A DNA stretch of 64,000 nt from positions 63,300,547-63,364,546 of the forward strand of contig CM040741.1 of NCBI GenBank assembly GCA_022829145.1, written 5' to 3'. The translations under genes were made by a program, and so were the position numbers. Below the pieces are notes generated by a model. That model ran no database searches. It saw only the letters and a program-made list of their open reading frames with translations, and was not told the origin of the DNA. Shown here piece by piece: positions 26,832 through 40,265 of this stretch. This stretch comes from Albula goreensis (lineage: Eukaryota > Chordata > Actinopteri > Albuliformes > Albulidae). Each line of letters begins with the position of its first letter. Positions within the stretch are counted from its first letter, which is position 1.

Positions 26832-27559
26832 ATAGGCAATGCAGTGAAATGCCACTGTAGGCTCACGAGCCTGGCAATGCTGGCGGCAGTGGCGAGAAGT
26901 GAGCGAGTGGGCCGGGCACAGTAAATACATCTCGCTTTGCTGGAGAGCGTCGTCATGCCGCCATTTGGTCGCAATGTATGCCAGCCAGCACTGGTGCCAA
27001 GCTTCTCATCGCTGTGAGAATTTGCTGCGAGCGCGAGGTGTGTTCATTTTATTAGACAGGAGGAGGGGATGGGAGGGGGGTTGATTATTTCATTACTGAT
27101 TGTAAGCTGAGAAGTGTCTCCTGGGCACAAAGAGCCCACTTCCTTTCTTCAGGCTGTGAAGCGGACGCCCCAGCGGGGTCCTTGTTTCTGGTTTTTGCCG
27201 AGCTAAGGCTAAGCACCTCCTGTCCGTGCGCGCCAACACCGGACGTGCCCCATATGACCCTGAGCGGAGATTAGCAGGGAAAGGGGAAGCTTTCAGGGAT
27301 GAGATTGGAAGGATGGTTGGTGTTTTTTGCCAGTCACCAAGATGCACACAAAGCCCTTCCATATTCCCATAATAATAAACTGCTCTTAGAAGATAGAAAC
27401 TAAGCCATTAGATCAATGAAATAGTGCTTGGTTGAAATTGACTGCTTGAAATGCTGTTTATCAAGCGCCAGAACACATGGATAGCCCCAGCTCTGCATAA
27501 AAAAGACAACAATGAAATATACATGACTTTGACTGGTTACTTTTACCATCAAATACATG

Positions 27560-28503
<944 letters not shown>

Positions 28504-28620
28504 CTACAAGGGGAGTCAGAAGCATTTATTACTCTGTTAATGTGAAAGGACAGCAATGAATCACAGTCTCAAGGCCTGGCTTCACCCCTATCGATGTGAT
28601 GGCATCTGTGCTGGCGGACA

Positions 28621-28760
28621 GGTGGGGGTGGGGGTGGGGGGTATGTGGGAGGCGGGGGCCGTTACAGAGACTTAGTGTAATGGAAGTGGCCAGAGTGGAG
28701 TTAGTGTGTTACCAGCTTTACTTATTGCCAATAAACTACCCCCAGCCCCCTCCCCTCCCC
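28621..28760. other. facing G-rich and C-rich tracts upstream of the 28.4-kb exon
   Basis: The plus strand has GGTGGGGGTGGGGGTGGGGG (28621-28640) through about 28660, and a C-rich run (CCCAGCCCCCTCCCCTCCCC, 28741-28760) 80 bp later. In the psd3 pre-mRNA these become a G-rich then a C-rich tract, 118-257 nt before the exon acceptor. Confidence 0.6.
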
Positions 28761-28839
28761 ATTGCCCACATCCCATAATATTCCCTGATTTACCATGAAT
28801 GAATTGACTGCCAACCGGTAGATGCACATCAACATTAAT

Positions 28840-29290
28840 GATTCTGAATTGATTCTCCCATAACTATTTTGTTGGGCCTGTATGCGGGCCTAAATTCAAT
28901 TATGTGCCACACTGGCGGGTAGGCAAAACCTGCCATTAGCACTTTATATATGTCACTTGGCTACACGGCAGGCTAATACTTCTGGAGTTTATTTATTGCC
29001 TACGGGCGTTGAAAGGACAGATCAGGTGCCAGATTGATCAGACAACACCGAAGAGGAGTGAGGATCGCACCCAAATGCAAATGTGAGTGATCGGCAGGAA
29101 GTGAGCCGAAACCGCTCCTATAACGTTTGATTATATGAATGCTTTGCTGCTAATGGAATCAGCAGATTGCAATTACAGATCAATTTAACATCATTAATTA
29201 ACTTCCTATGGCATGTATCAATAAACCTCTCAGTTATTATTTCATTCTGTGTCAGCTCTTTACGCTCACATCACAATCTTTAAACGCCTG
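28840..29290. promoter_or_regulatory. candidate conserved non-coding element
   Basis: A repeat-free, mixed-composition block with many TAAT/ATTA cores and an exact ATGCAAAT octamer (29075-29082), lying 340-790 bp upstream of the 28.4-kb exon. This is the typical look of an intronic developmental enhancer, but constraint cannot be judged from one genome. Confidence 0.3.
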
Positions 29291-29341
29291 CAATGCAAGT
29301 ATGAAATTCAGCACAACCCATTATTTTTTTGAAGCTACATG

Positions 29342-29382
29342 TACAAAATGTATATTGTACTCTGTAGAATATACATTTTGTA
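29342..29382. repeat. perfect 15-bp inverted repeat, 11-nt loop
   Basis: TACAAAATGTATATT and AATATACATTTTGTA are exact reverse complements around GTACTCTGTAG. Confidence 0.9.
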
Positions 29383-30964
29383 ATTAAATAATTAATTACC
29401 TTAAAAATAGATGCTGTTTGTAACTACTGCCATAATCACTCAAGGTTTCCAAGAAGATCTGCGTAGTTTAATAGTATTAAAAGTGCCAGACATATTTTTG
29501 ACATGATATGATTTTATATAGTACCATAACACTACATATTATGCTTAAACCCACTGTCCTCAGAATATCTGCTGCATAATTTAAGTTAGACTCTACAGCA
29601 TTTTTCCATGCCTTTAAAAGGGAAATTGCCATCATAGTTCAGAAAATTGCCTCCAACTCCATCCTCTTGCATACAAGTGTAAGCCAATCACTGTCTTTTT
29701 TTCCATAATGAGGCAGGATTAACAGTGATTTCCACCCTTCAGCCATAGCTGGACTTGTTAAATGTTCTAGCATACCAACGTTCATTTGATGCCATGACTA
29801 CCGTTCCCAAGGCAAACTGTAGGAAACATCCCAAACACTTAAGAACATACAATAAATACAGGCAGAAAGGGCAGGGTATCGGTAGGTATAAGGACCGAAA
29901 CAGACTCCCAAAGCATCATTAGTGATGACTGAGTAAGATTATTCCATGGTATTTTGGAGGAAAATGCTGTATAGTATTAAAGTATAGTAAATGCTATACA
30001 GCAATCTTTAACCTTTCATGTTTTAATTGAGCTGATCCACCATCCACCATTCACATGTTAAAAAAACCAAACGATTCTTCACGGCCGCCATTGTGGAGAG
30101 TGACAAAGCAGGACTCCCTACAGACAAATAGAGCTAGTCGTGTTAAATTTTCAGATGAACATAATCAATGGTGGCATGGTGTGATTGCATGGAGGTAGCA
30201 GAGCACTAACCCCTAATCAAAAAACACAAGGCTAGAATCACTCTCACAGTGCCGCTCCCATGAATATACAAGAGCCCCTTCACTTAAAGCCACTGCAGGT
30301 CTGCAATTCATGTGAAACAGCAGGTCAAATTTTCAATTTAATCCCATCCTTTAAGCGTGCTTTACTGCTTTACTTTTTTTTCTGCCTCATATGATGGTTA
30401 AAAAAAATACTCATGGCACAATTAAACATTTAGCACCCTCAATTCCACATTACGAATTCATTCTAGTGACACTGAAAATTAAATATATACTACAAAAAAA
30501 TCACCTCTAAAAGTACCAAAATCATCAACGAGCACTTTGTAAACTCGATTCATAGTGTCAGTGACAAAGGGCTGAACAAATGGTTGAGGCGATGAAGAAG
30601 AGAAGAAAAAAAAAACCTAAACCATGAGCAGACGGTGTTTGTTCCAATGGCTTTGCTGTTCCTGCCAACACCAGCCGAGTTAGTAGGTGGGCAGCAATGA
30701 CAAATGTTCAGACTGGCACTGGATTTCAAAATGCGACACAAGACTGATTTTAATCTCCAGAACAATGAAAAAAAGCAAAAAGACAGCATGTCACTTGTGA
30801 CGCTGTTATGATACTTTTATTGCACGAGATCAAGTAACCTTCCTCACGATTCATGATTTATTTGATATCATTACTTAGGGGTTTTTGGCAGTTCAAATAA
30901 CTTATGTTTAATTATTTTCATATTATTTGATATGCAGTTCAATTAGATATATAGCTCAATTAGA

Positions 30965-30990
30965 AATAAGTATATCTGAATATACTTATT
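30965..30990. repeat. perfect 11-bp hairpin, 4-nt loop
   Basis: AATAAGTATAT-CTGA-ATATACTTATT. Confidence 0.85.
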
Positions 30991-31660
30991 ATGCACTTGA
31001 ATGAGTTTGCTTCCAATCTCAAAGGGAACAGAGCGGTTTGACTTTAAGTAATTAAATTTAATAATACAATTATTAATTTGGCTTTTCTGATTGAAAATAA
31101 ATGGGAACATGCAGCAGCCTGGTTTGATGACAAGGAAGCAAACAGTGAATAAACAGTGGCATTTTGTTTCTGTCTTTCTTCAAACCCACCACAGTGCTCA
31201 AGAGCCCTCGCTGCGCAGTGTGCATGAGAGAGCGCACGTAAGAGCGCGCAAGTGTTCCCGAAAACCCACTCCACAAGTGGGGCGTGCTCACATGCGCCGG
31301 CTAATTTTAAGGAATACACACGGCCGGTCAAAGGTGGGGTAGCGTCACAGCTCTTGACTCTGATTGCTGAAAATGGCTGTATAATGAGGCAGCTTTGCGG
31401 GGCTGTTCCATTTTGACACCAGGGTAGGGGGGTGGGTATGTGGGGTGGGGGTGTGGGACTGGCGCATGCTGTGAGTCCATGCAGAGCCGTCACTCTCAGA
31501 GAACAAACCGGAGCCTTGACTCAAAAACAGGAGCATGATTTTTCTGAAGATGGAAAAAGGCCATCCCAAACTTCCTTTAACCCATGGGAGTCTACTTCAG
31601 ATCGACTGCACCTTTTTCAGTCAAGATATTTCCTTAAATAATTCCATATATTAGAGGACA

Positions 31661-31661
<1 letters not shown>

Positions 31662-31711
<50 letters not shown>
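31662..31711 (+). repeat. (CA)n microsatellite
   Basis: Uninterrupted AC dinucleotides over 50 bp. Confidence 0.98.
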
Positions 31712-31713
<2 letters not shown>

Positions 31714-31934
31714 CGAGTATGTTGATTTTCCCAGATGACCCCCTGTCTTTGGTGTCCGATTGGATGTCTGCGCTAGGCTACTCAGCAAAGGCTCTGAATG
31801 TGACTCAAGGCATGCGTCTGATCTTTGAAATGAGAAAGTAACAGTATTAACACAAAGCAAGCACCAAAAAGAAAGCCCAACTTACCACCTAGTGGAGTAA
31901 AACAGGTACAAGAAGGTGGTCCAGGATGGAAGGA

Positions 31935-31958
31935 GGGGACGGGAGGGGAGGGAGGGGG
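31935..31958 (+). other. G-quadruplex-type G-run cluster
   Basis: GGGG-AC-GGG-A-GGGG-A-GGG-A-GGGGG, loops of one or two bases, in the 5.9-kb psd3 intron. Confidence 0.7.
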
Positions 31959-34412
31959 AGAAAGGAAACATTGAAAGAAAGGAAATAGCGAAAGTGTGAG
32001 TCAACAGTATGCATGCAACTTACACAAGCATGCTTCAGAGTGCATTCCAAACAATGAAAGTGCATGCTATTTCCCCTTCACATGACGAAGGGGAAAGCCA
32101 CAGATTAGCCAGGAATGAATCAAAGTTTTTCTTTCGTCATGGTAAATGATTTCTTTATAAACCACACAAATGCATTCGATTGGCTTGGACGCACTGGAAA
32201 TTTGCCTAGTTCGTCACATTCCAAATTATTATGAAAAAGAATTTAATGGTGCTGCTGTCGGCCACTGCCCTTCCAAGCTCTTTCATTTTTATAATGCAGA
32301 GAACACATCCATAACACCACGTCATCCTAGCTGCTTTTAAATCCTACAGCTCAATTTTAAACCGTCAATATATTTAGCTCTGCTTCAACTGTAAGTAATC
32401 ACCCTGTCAATCATCCACAGTAAACCTTCATTAACGGCGGGCTAGATATATAGCATGAACGTCTTTATAATTACTCAATTTTTTTAATGAACAGTTAACA
32501 CAGGATAAAAAGACTGAAACGAACTTATCATAGGAGGCAAAGACGTTATAGACAGACAGAAAAAAAAAATCACAGAAGCAAAACTAAAACAAACATAAGA
32601 AAGGCCAAAAGCAGTGCTCTACGGGTAGCATCTCTCCTCACCCATTACAGCCCCTGCAAATTCAGCCACTTTAAAAATGCAAAAGGCATGAATCCGTGGA
32701 GGGCCACCAAATTAGTAAGGAATTAGCCCTGACTCCAGACGCTCAGTCTCTGATAGAGCGTCTGGGAAATCAAGCATTGATTTTTTTTCTTTGTTGCACC
32801 TTTAGATTTACATGGTGGATGTGGTTGGTCCACAAAAGTTTTGCCTGTATCTACATGCACTAATGTTTTTTTTCATTGGTGCCTGCACATGTGTGAGAGT
32901 GGATCTTGCTGGTCCAGAAGAATTTGCCACTGTCCAGATTTATTAAGGAAGATCCACAGAATTCTCTAGCCCTGAGAGGCCACTTCAAATTGGAGTCCCA
33001 CCTACAGAGACAGCAATTGGTCACAAGTAGTGACTGGCTGAAAAAGTGACTTATCAGCAAAGAAAATGCTCAATGTTTGGAGATTATTGGAGTTATATGC
33101 TACAATGGAGACACTGTCAGGCTCATAGTTAAGAGAGGCTATTGAGGGATAAACAGTGACATGCTGCACTGCCATATAAAGTAACCATCAAATTTAAGGG
33201 GATGCTACCTGAACTCATGCTAGCTGAACTATTTTATTCAGCGAATATCACTGCTTCTTTAACAATAAAAAAGAACACTTCAATTCAATAAAACAAAACC
33301 TTTCTTTTTTTTTTTTTTTTTTAATTTGCCGTTATTTTCAGATGTAAACAGTTCATTTGGAAAAAAAAAACTTTAATGGGCTGATCTGTAGTGGCAACAT
33401 GGAAATTAAAAACGTGTTATATTTATACCAACAGCTTCTCCTCCAATTAAAAAGCAAGTATTTTACCAAGCTGTGGTATTTATTTGTTTAACTGATCCTC
33501 AATAAAATCTTCCTGAAAAGCATGAGGGCAAATGAAGGCAACTGAAGGAGACAAAAGCAACAAAAGAGAAGCAAAATGCACACACTTGGCTGACATTGCT
33601 TGGGTATATGTTCAGCTTTCGGCTATAGGTTTTCACTTGTTTGGAAATCCATCTAGGTAATAATAAAATAATAGTTATGTCACAATCATTACTCTTATGT
33701 CAGTACTTGGCTGTGAAAGCACCCTGCGTACACCATCTGCCCCAATCAAAAAGTTATGAAAGAGCTGGAAAGCGAGAGACATGAATGAAAACGGGGGGAA
33801 ATCACCTGACTTTATCTATCAGAAGCTACTAAAACATGTGCCCAGGGGAGATAACAAAAATAATACATTCTAACCAGAGTAATGTTGCGGTGTCTGGATT
33901 AACACCAAATAATTGCCTTGCCACATTGAGTTTCTCATCCCAGTCATCACCGTAAAACAGTTCATTATTCGATGGAGACACATTTTATTAACACATTTGT
34001 TGTTGATTTACAATTCATTTCACTGAGCACTGCATTCATTTCACAGTCAAGAGTTTTCTGTCTGGCTTCAAAGTGAAACATATGAAGCACAACAAATCAA
34101 CAAGTGATGCATAATTGTATTCTAAAAACACAAATATACCCATTACTCCCTATATCAAGGTCAGGGTAAATGGAGTCTTACAAGCGAAGCTTTTTCATAT
34201 CACAGACCAAGGGAGAGGTGTGTGGGACTCGAAAATATTGCCACCTAGTGGCAGGGGACATCATAGCAGGCAAGAAAGGTGGGGAGAGAGGACAGGTTTA
34301 TTTCTCCAACACTGTTCGTTTCCAACAATTGCATAGCCATTAATAGAACTGCAGGGACGCTGTACAGGAAAGGGTGAGAACAGGATGTACAGGCTTGTGA
34401 ATGCGTACTTAC

Positions 34413-34471
34413 ATGGCCATGAAGATCAGTGTTCAACAGCATCAGAGCACAGGTAAGGCAATGGACACCAT
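34413..34471 (-). CDS. psd3: psd3-like exon: Sec7 motif 2 (NTDLHG) exon
   Basis: This exon of 59 nt has the acceptor CATAATGCAG, with a weak pyrimidine tract, and the donor GGCCAT|GTAAGT. Two bases complete the split Asp codon. The 19 codons after it read GVHCLTCALMLLNTDLHGH. LMLLNTDLH is Sec7 motif 2, which together with the glutamic finger forms the hydrophobic groove that grips the ARF switch regions. GVHCLTCA is the EFA6/PSD form. The exon ends in phase 0, as does the family boundary before NIGKKM. The weak acceptor tract is the only unusual point and could mean use of splicing enhancers. Confidence 0.94.
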
Positions 34472-36804
<2,333 letters not shown>

Positions 36805-37374
36805 TCACAGCCATATTTCAGGAATTTTTACTGCATGCCAAGAGGCTTGAGTCCATACATAAAAGACATTACAGACAAAAGTAGTTAAGACATATACATG
36901 TACACCATTACACACAGATTATAAGTGATGACAGTAACAGATGGAGGGTGGGTATTCAGTCATTACATTAAATATAAGGAGTCTGAGGACTTAAAGTCAG
37001 CAAAGTGCTGAGATGTTACAGTTTTCTGCACCTCTTGCTCTTTTTCTTTCGTACTGTGGTTCTCTGCATCAGCAGCGAGATAGTAGGACATTCTCTCAAT
37101 GCAATTCCACAGAGAGCCACGGTGTCAAAGTAACTATGCACGCAAGAGGACGACAGCTTTCTCACAAATCAGCAGAAAAACACAAAATAAAAAAATAAAC
37201 ACACATGGATCATAACCTTGCTCCACCAAAGCAGAGGTGATGATGCCATAGTTTCCTCAAAAGTCACAATACATTTGAATTACATCATCTTTTTTTTAAA
37301 ATAAATATGTCTCCCTGTTTTGTTTGGTTGCTTCCAGATAATTTGTGCCTGAACTCCCACACACAGCTTCTCTC

Positions 37375-37520
37375 CACTAGCTCCTCTCTCTCGCTCTCTC
37401 TTACTAGCTCTCTCTCTCCCTTCTCTGCCCTTCTCTCTCTTTCTGATTCTCTAGTTCTATCACTGTATCTCTCCCTGTTTCTCTATCTCCCGCTCTCTTT
37501 TTCTTGTTCTCTCTGGGTCC
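37375..37520 (+). repeat. CT-rich low-complexity tract
   Basis: Interrupted (CT)n runs. The minus-strand complement is a GA-rich tract in the psd3 pre-mRNA. Confidence 0.85.
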
Positions 37521-37730
37521 TTGTCTCTTCCAGCCACCTCATCAAAAGCCACAACAAAAATATATACACGGAACAGCCATGTCCTTGCAGACAGGGTGAG
37601 ACCAGCGCTCTCCCAAATGAGTGCAGTTATGTGAGCAGGGCACTGTGTCAGCATGAGCCTTTTCCTATTCACTTGCCTCCTGCAGGTACAGCAGATCCTG
37701 GACCAAACATAGTCAAACATAGTCTCCATT

Positions 37731-37872
37731 AACTTACATTTACATGTCAGGCAGATTACATCCTCTCCACGGCAGCCCACAGTTTACATATTTTTATGTT
37801 TTAGTGTACAATTTGCACACTAGTCATTTATACACCTGCCCAGCTCCCTAACCACTGCACTACACTGCCTTC
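37731..37872 (-). mobile_element. decayed SINE-like repeat, reverse orientation
   Basis: ACTTACATTTACATGTCAGGCAGATT is the reversed TGTAAATGTAA tail, and CCTAACCACTGCACTACACTGCC matches the end of a widespread fish repeat. The body between is heavily diverged. Confidence 0.4.
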
Positions 37873-38487
37873 ACAGACCAACCCTGCTCACTACCCCCAG
37901 GGCAGATCTTAATGACTCAGCCAAGTGTGTGTCAACTTGTAACAGTTACTAAGTACTCAACACCAACAAAATATGTCAGACTGAGAGACATGAAAAAACC
38001 TTTACTCAATTAGCATTAGTCAAGTTTTAATTCTGTACTGTTTCTTGTGGCTGGGTTTTTGTTTAATTACGGTTTTATGACACAATGGGGAAATTAAAAC
38101 AACCTGACTTGTCATTCCATTACATCAGAATTAATTAATTGCCTTGTTTTTCTACCACCTCTGGCCCTGTTCAATATCATGTTCAAAAGTAAGTATAGCT
38201 GACAAGAAACTGATTTTCCCCCTACACTGTGGTATACCTGACAAAAATACAAAGCACCCAGGCCAGCTATATGTGAGGCCACAACTGGGTTAGTGTAAAC
38301 AACCCAATATGTTACTTCCTGAAAATAAGCAGATTATTGACCTTGTGAACAAATTACACTTTGTAAAGCCTTTTAGCCTTCTATTGGGTAGGAAGGGAAT
38401 CATTCTAGAGGGCTCATTTTCAGTTTGTAAATAACCGGGCAGTAATGGTGAACTGGGTTACATGTGGAACAGGAGGCAGCACTGTAC

Positions 38488-38568
38488 CTGAGAGATTGGT
38501 CCAATGTCATCCCTGTAAATTCAAAAAAGGTGAGGTACTCTTCAGCAACCATCTTGCTGAACTCATTG
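38488..38568 (-). CDS. psd3: psd3-like exon: Sec7 domain, second exon
   Basis: This exon of 81 nt has an acceptor behind a T-rich tract (TTGTTGCCCACAG) and the donor CTCAG|GTACAG. The first base completes the split Asn codon. The 26 full codons read NEFSKMVAEEYLTFFEF and TGMTLDQSL, and the final AG begins an Arg codon. NNEFS-x-xVAEEYL-x-FF-x-FTGMTLDQ is a hallmark of the early Sec7 helices in EFA6/PSD proteins, and TLDQSLR agrees best with PSD3. Phase matches the exons on either side (2 nt + 1 nt before, 2 nt + 1 nt after). It is too short to stand out as an open frame and was found from the expected family sequence and its splice sites. Confidence 0.92.
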
Positions 38569-38767
38569 CTGTGGGCAACAAAAAAAAAAAAGAAAAAACA
38601 AGAGAAAGGACATTAAGCACAAGGTTAAGCACACAGTGGAGCAATTACACACATTAAAAACACTACTTTCCTTTCAAAGAGTCAAAACACCAACTAATGT
38701 TTCATGGGGGAGGGGGGTGCAGAAGTAAGCAGGGGAATTTTGTGTGCGAACAGATATGCACACATGT

Positions 38768-38826
38768 GTATGTCTGTGTGTATATGTGTGTTTTTGTATG
38801 TATATGTGTGTGTGTGTGTGTGTGTA
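38768..38826 (+). repeat. TG-rich microsatellite
   Basis: Interrupted (TG)n ending in about ten perfect units. Confidence 0.92.
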
Positions 38827-40069
38827 CACAGCCTGTTAGTGCAGTGCTTTGAGAGTTTCAGTTATCACAGTCATGCCTAATGAAAAGGGCTGTGACATCT
38901 CCATGCCTTTTCATTCATTGTAGTTTCTTAGGAAAAAAGGGAGAAAAAAAAACATTTTAAAAAGTGGAAAAAAAGGTTGGTTTATACAAACACCCACACA
39001 CGCATACACACTCTCTCACAATTCCCCATTCCAAAATTGAGACACTATGCGCGGGAGGGACCCGAGTGGTGGATTTCTGCTCGGCTTTCCGCTCCGGAGC
39101 TGTGCCTCGTCAGGAGTGTGAGCACAGGCCCTGGTGAATAAGGCACTGTGTCGATGATTACTGCGCAGGATTCGCTCTGGCCGCACAATGGCCGTCTCCC
39201 TTCTCGTCTCCATCTCAAAGAAAAGGACCACTTACCCGAGAACGCTGGATGTCGCACCCATGAACAAAAATGGGCGGGAACGGTGAAAAATACAGTTTTA
39301 CATGCTAGTGGCTGCCTGGCTGGTGTGAAGCAAGCTGAGAGAGTGTAACAATCGAGGATGACAAACGATGTGATCCTTCTCCTGAAATCACAATTATGGG
39401 AGCACGGCGCCCGCTGTATTCAAACCTAAACAGCAGCGTCAATGCACTAATGTCCTTACATACCCCTTGGTATAGGTGTTTGGGAGTGCGAAGGGAGAAT
39501 CTGTGCTTCTTCATGCTACTGCCTAAAGCCTGGGCAAGCATTCTCACAAGCATCGTCACTGCCAGGTCGGCCCATTAAGGGCGTAAAGGGAAGCCAGACG
39601 CTATTATCTAAAAGTATACTTAATGTCACCTAGCGGTCGATGCTCGTTATGATTCCAAAGGTCTCCAAGGAGGAGGATTGTGCACTGAGGTTTGCAAAAA
39701 CATGTTGCCAAGCAACTTCAGGCTTACCCTTTCCCACTGGACACTGGTATGCGAGATTTTGTAGGCCACAGTTTTTTTAAGTGAGGTAATGGGCTTCTAG
39801 AGTATGTCTAAAAAAAAAAACACGAAACAAGCACAAATCTATGATGTTGAAATTTAACCCTCTTAATTGTACTTGTACATTTTCCCTTTGAGAACAGGCA
39901 TCAAACTGACAATGGAAAGGTCAACTCAGCACAAACAAGCCTAAAAGGAAAAAAAAAAAACACAGTGGCATACGTGTGTGTGCTGTATGACACAAGTATC
40001 ACAACTAACATGGACTTGCTTTTAAAACCAGCTACATACCAGTTCCCCATACATATACGTACTGTGCAA

Positions 40070-40265
40070 CAGGGCTGTTCAACTCCACTCCTGGACGGCC
40101 GCAGCGTCTGCAGGTATTTGATCAAACCACACACTACAACAACTGAATTAGCTCAACTTCTTCTAAGAGGTAAATTAATTAGTGAAAATGAGATGGTGCA
40201 GTAAATGGTTGGAGCAAACACCTGCAGACACTGTGGTCCTCGAGGACTGCAGTTGAGCAGCCCTA
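40070..40265. mobile_element. MITE with 45-bp terminal inverted repeats, probably hAT-like
   Basis: The left end (CAGGGCTGTTCAACTCCA...) and the reverse complement of the right end (TAGGGCTGCTCAACTGCA...) match at about 36 of 45 positions, and both arms finish in GTCTGCAGG. The 196-bp length, the CAGGGCTG terminus and the lack of coding sequence fit a short non-autonomous DNA transposon. I could not see a clean 8-bp target duplication, so the superfamily is an inference. Confidence 0.65.

Larger units (their letters stand above)
28504..34412 (-). other. psd3 intron of 5.9 kb
   Basis: GT (34412-34411) to AG (28505-28504) intron between the NTDLHG and NIGKKM exons. It contains facing G-rich and C-rich tracts near its 3' end, an AT-rich conserved-looking block (28840-29290) with an ATGCAAAT octamer at 29075-29082, two perfect hairpins (29342-29382, 30965-30990), a long (CA)n at 31662-31711 and a G-run cluster at 31935-31958. 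The rest is unremarkable AT-rich sequence. Confidence 0.85.

Noticed and set aside
27093-27362. Minus-strand 89-codon frame containing RTPLGRPLHSLKKG, compared with the KTPRGKRGWK start of the PSD PH domain
   Set aside because: The likeness is limited to a few residues, and the Trp and following PH strands are missing. Coincidence.
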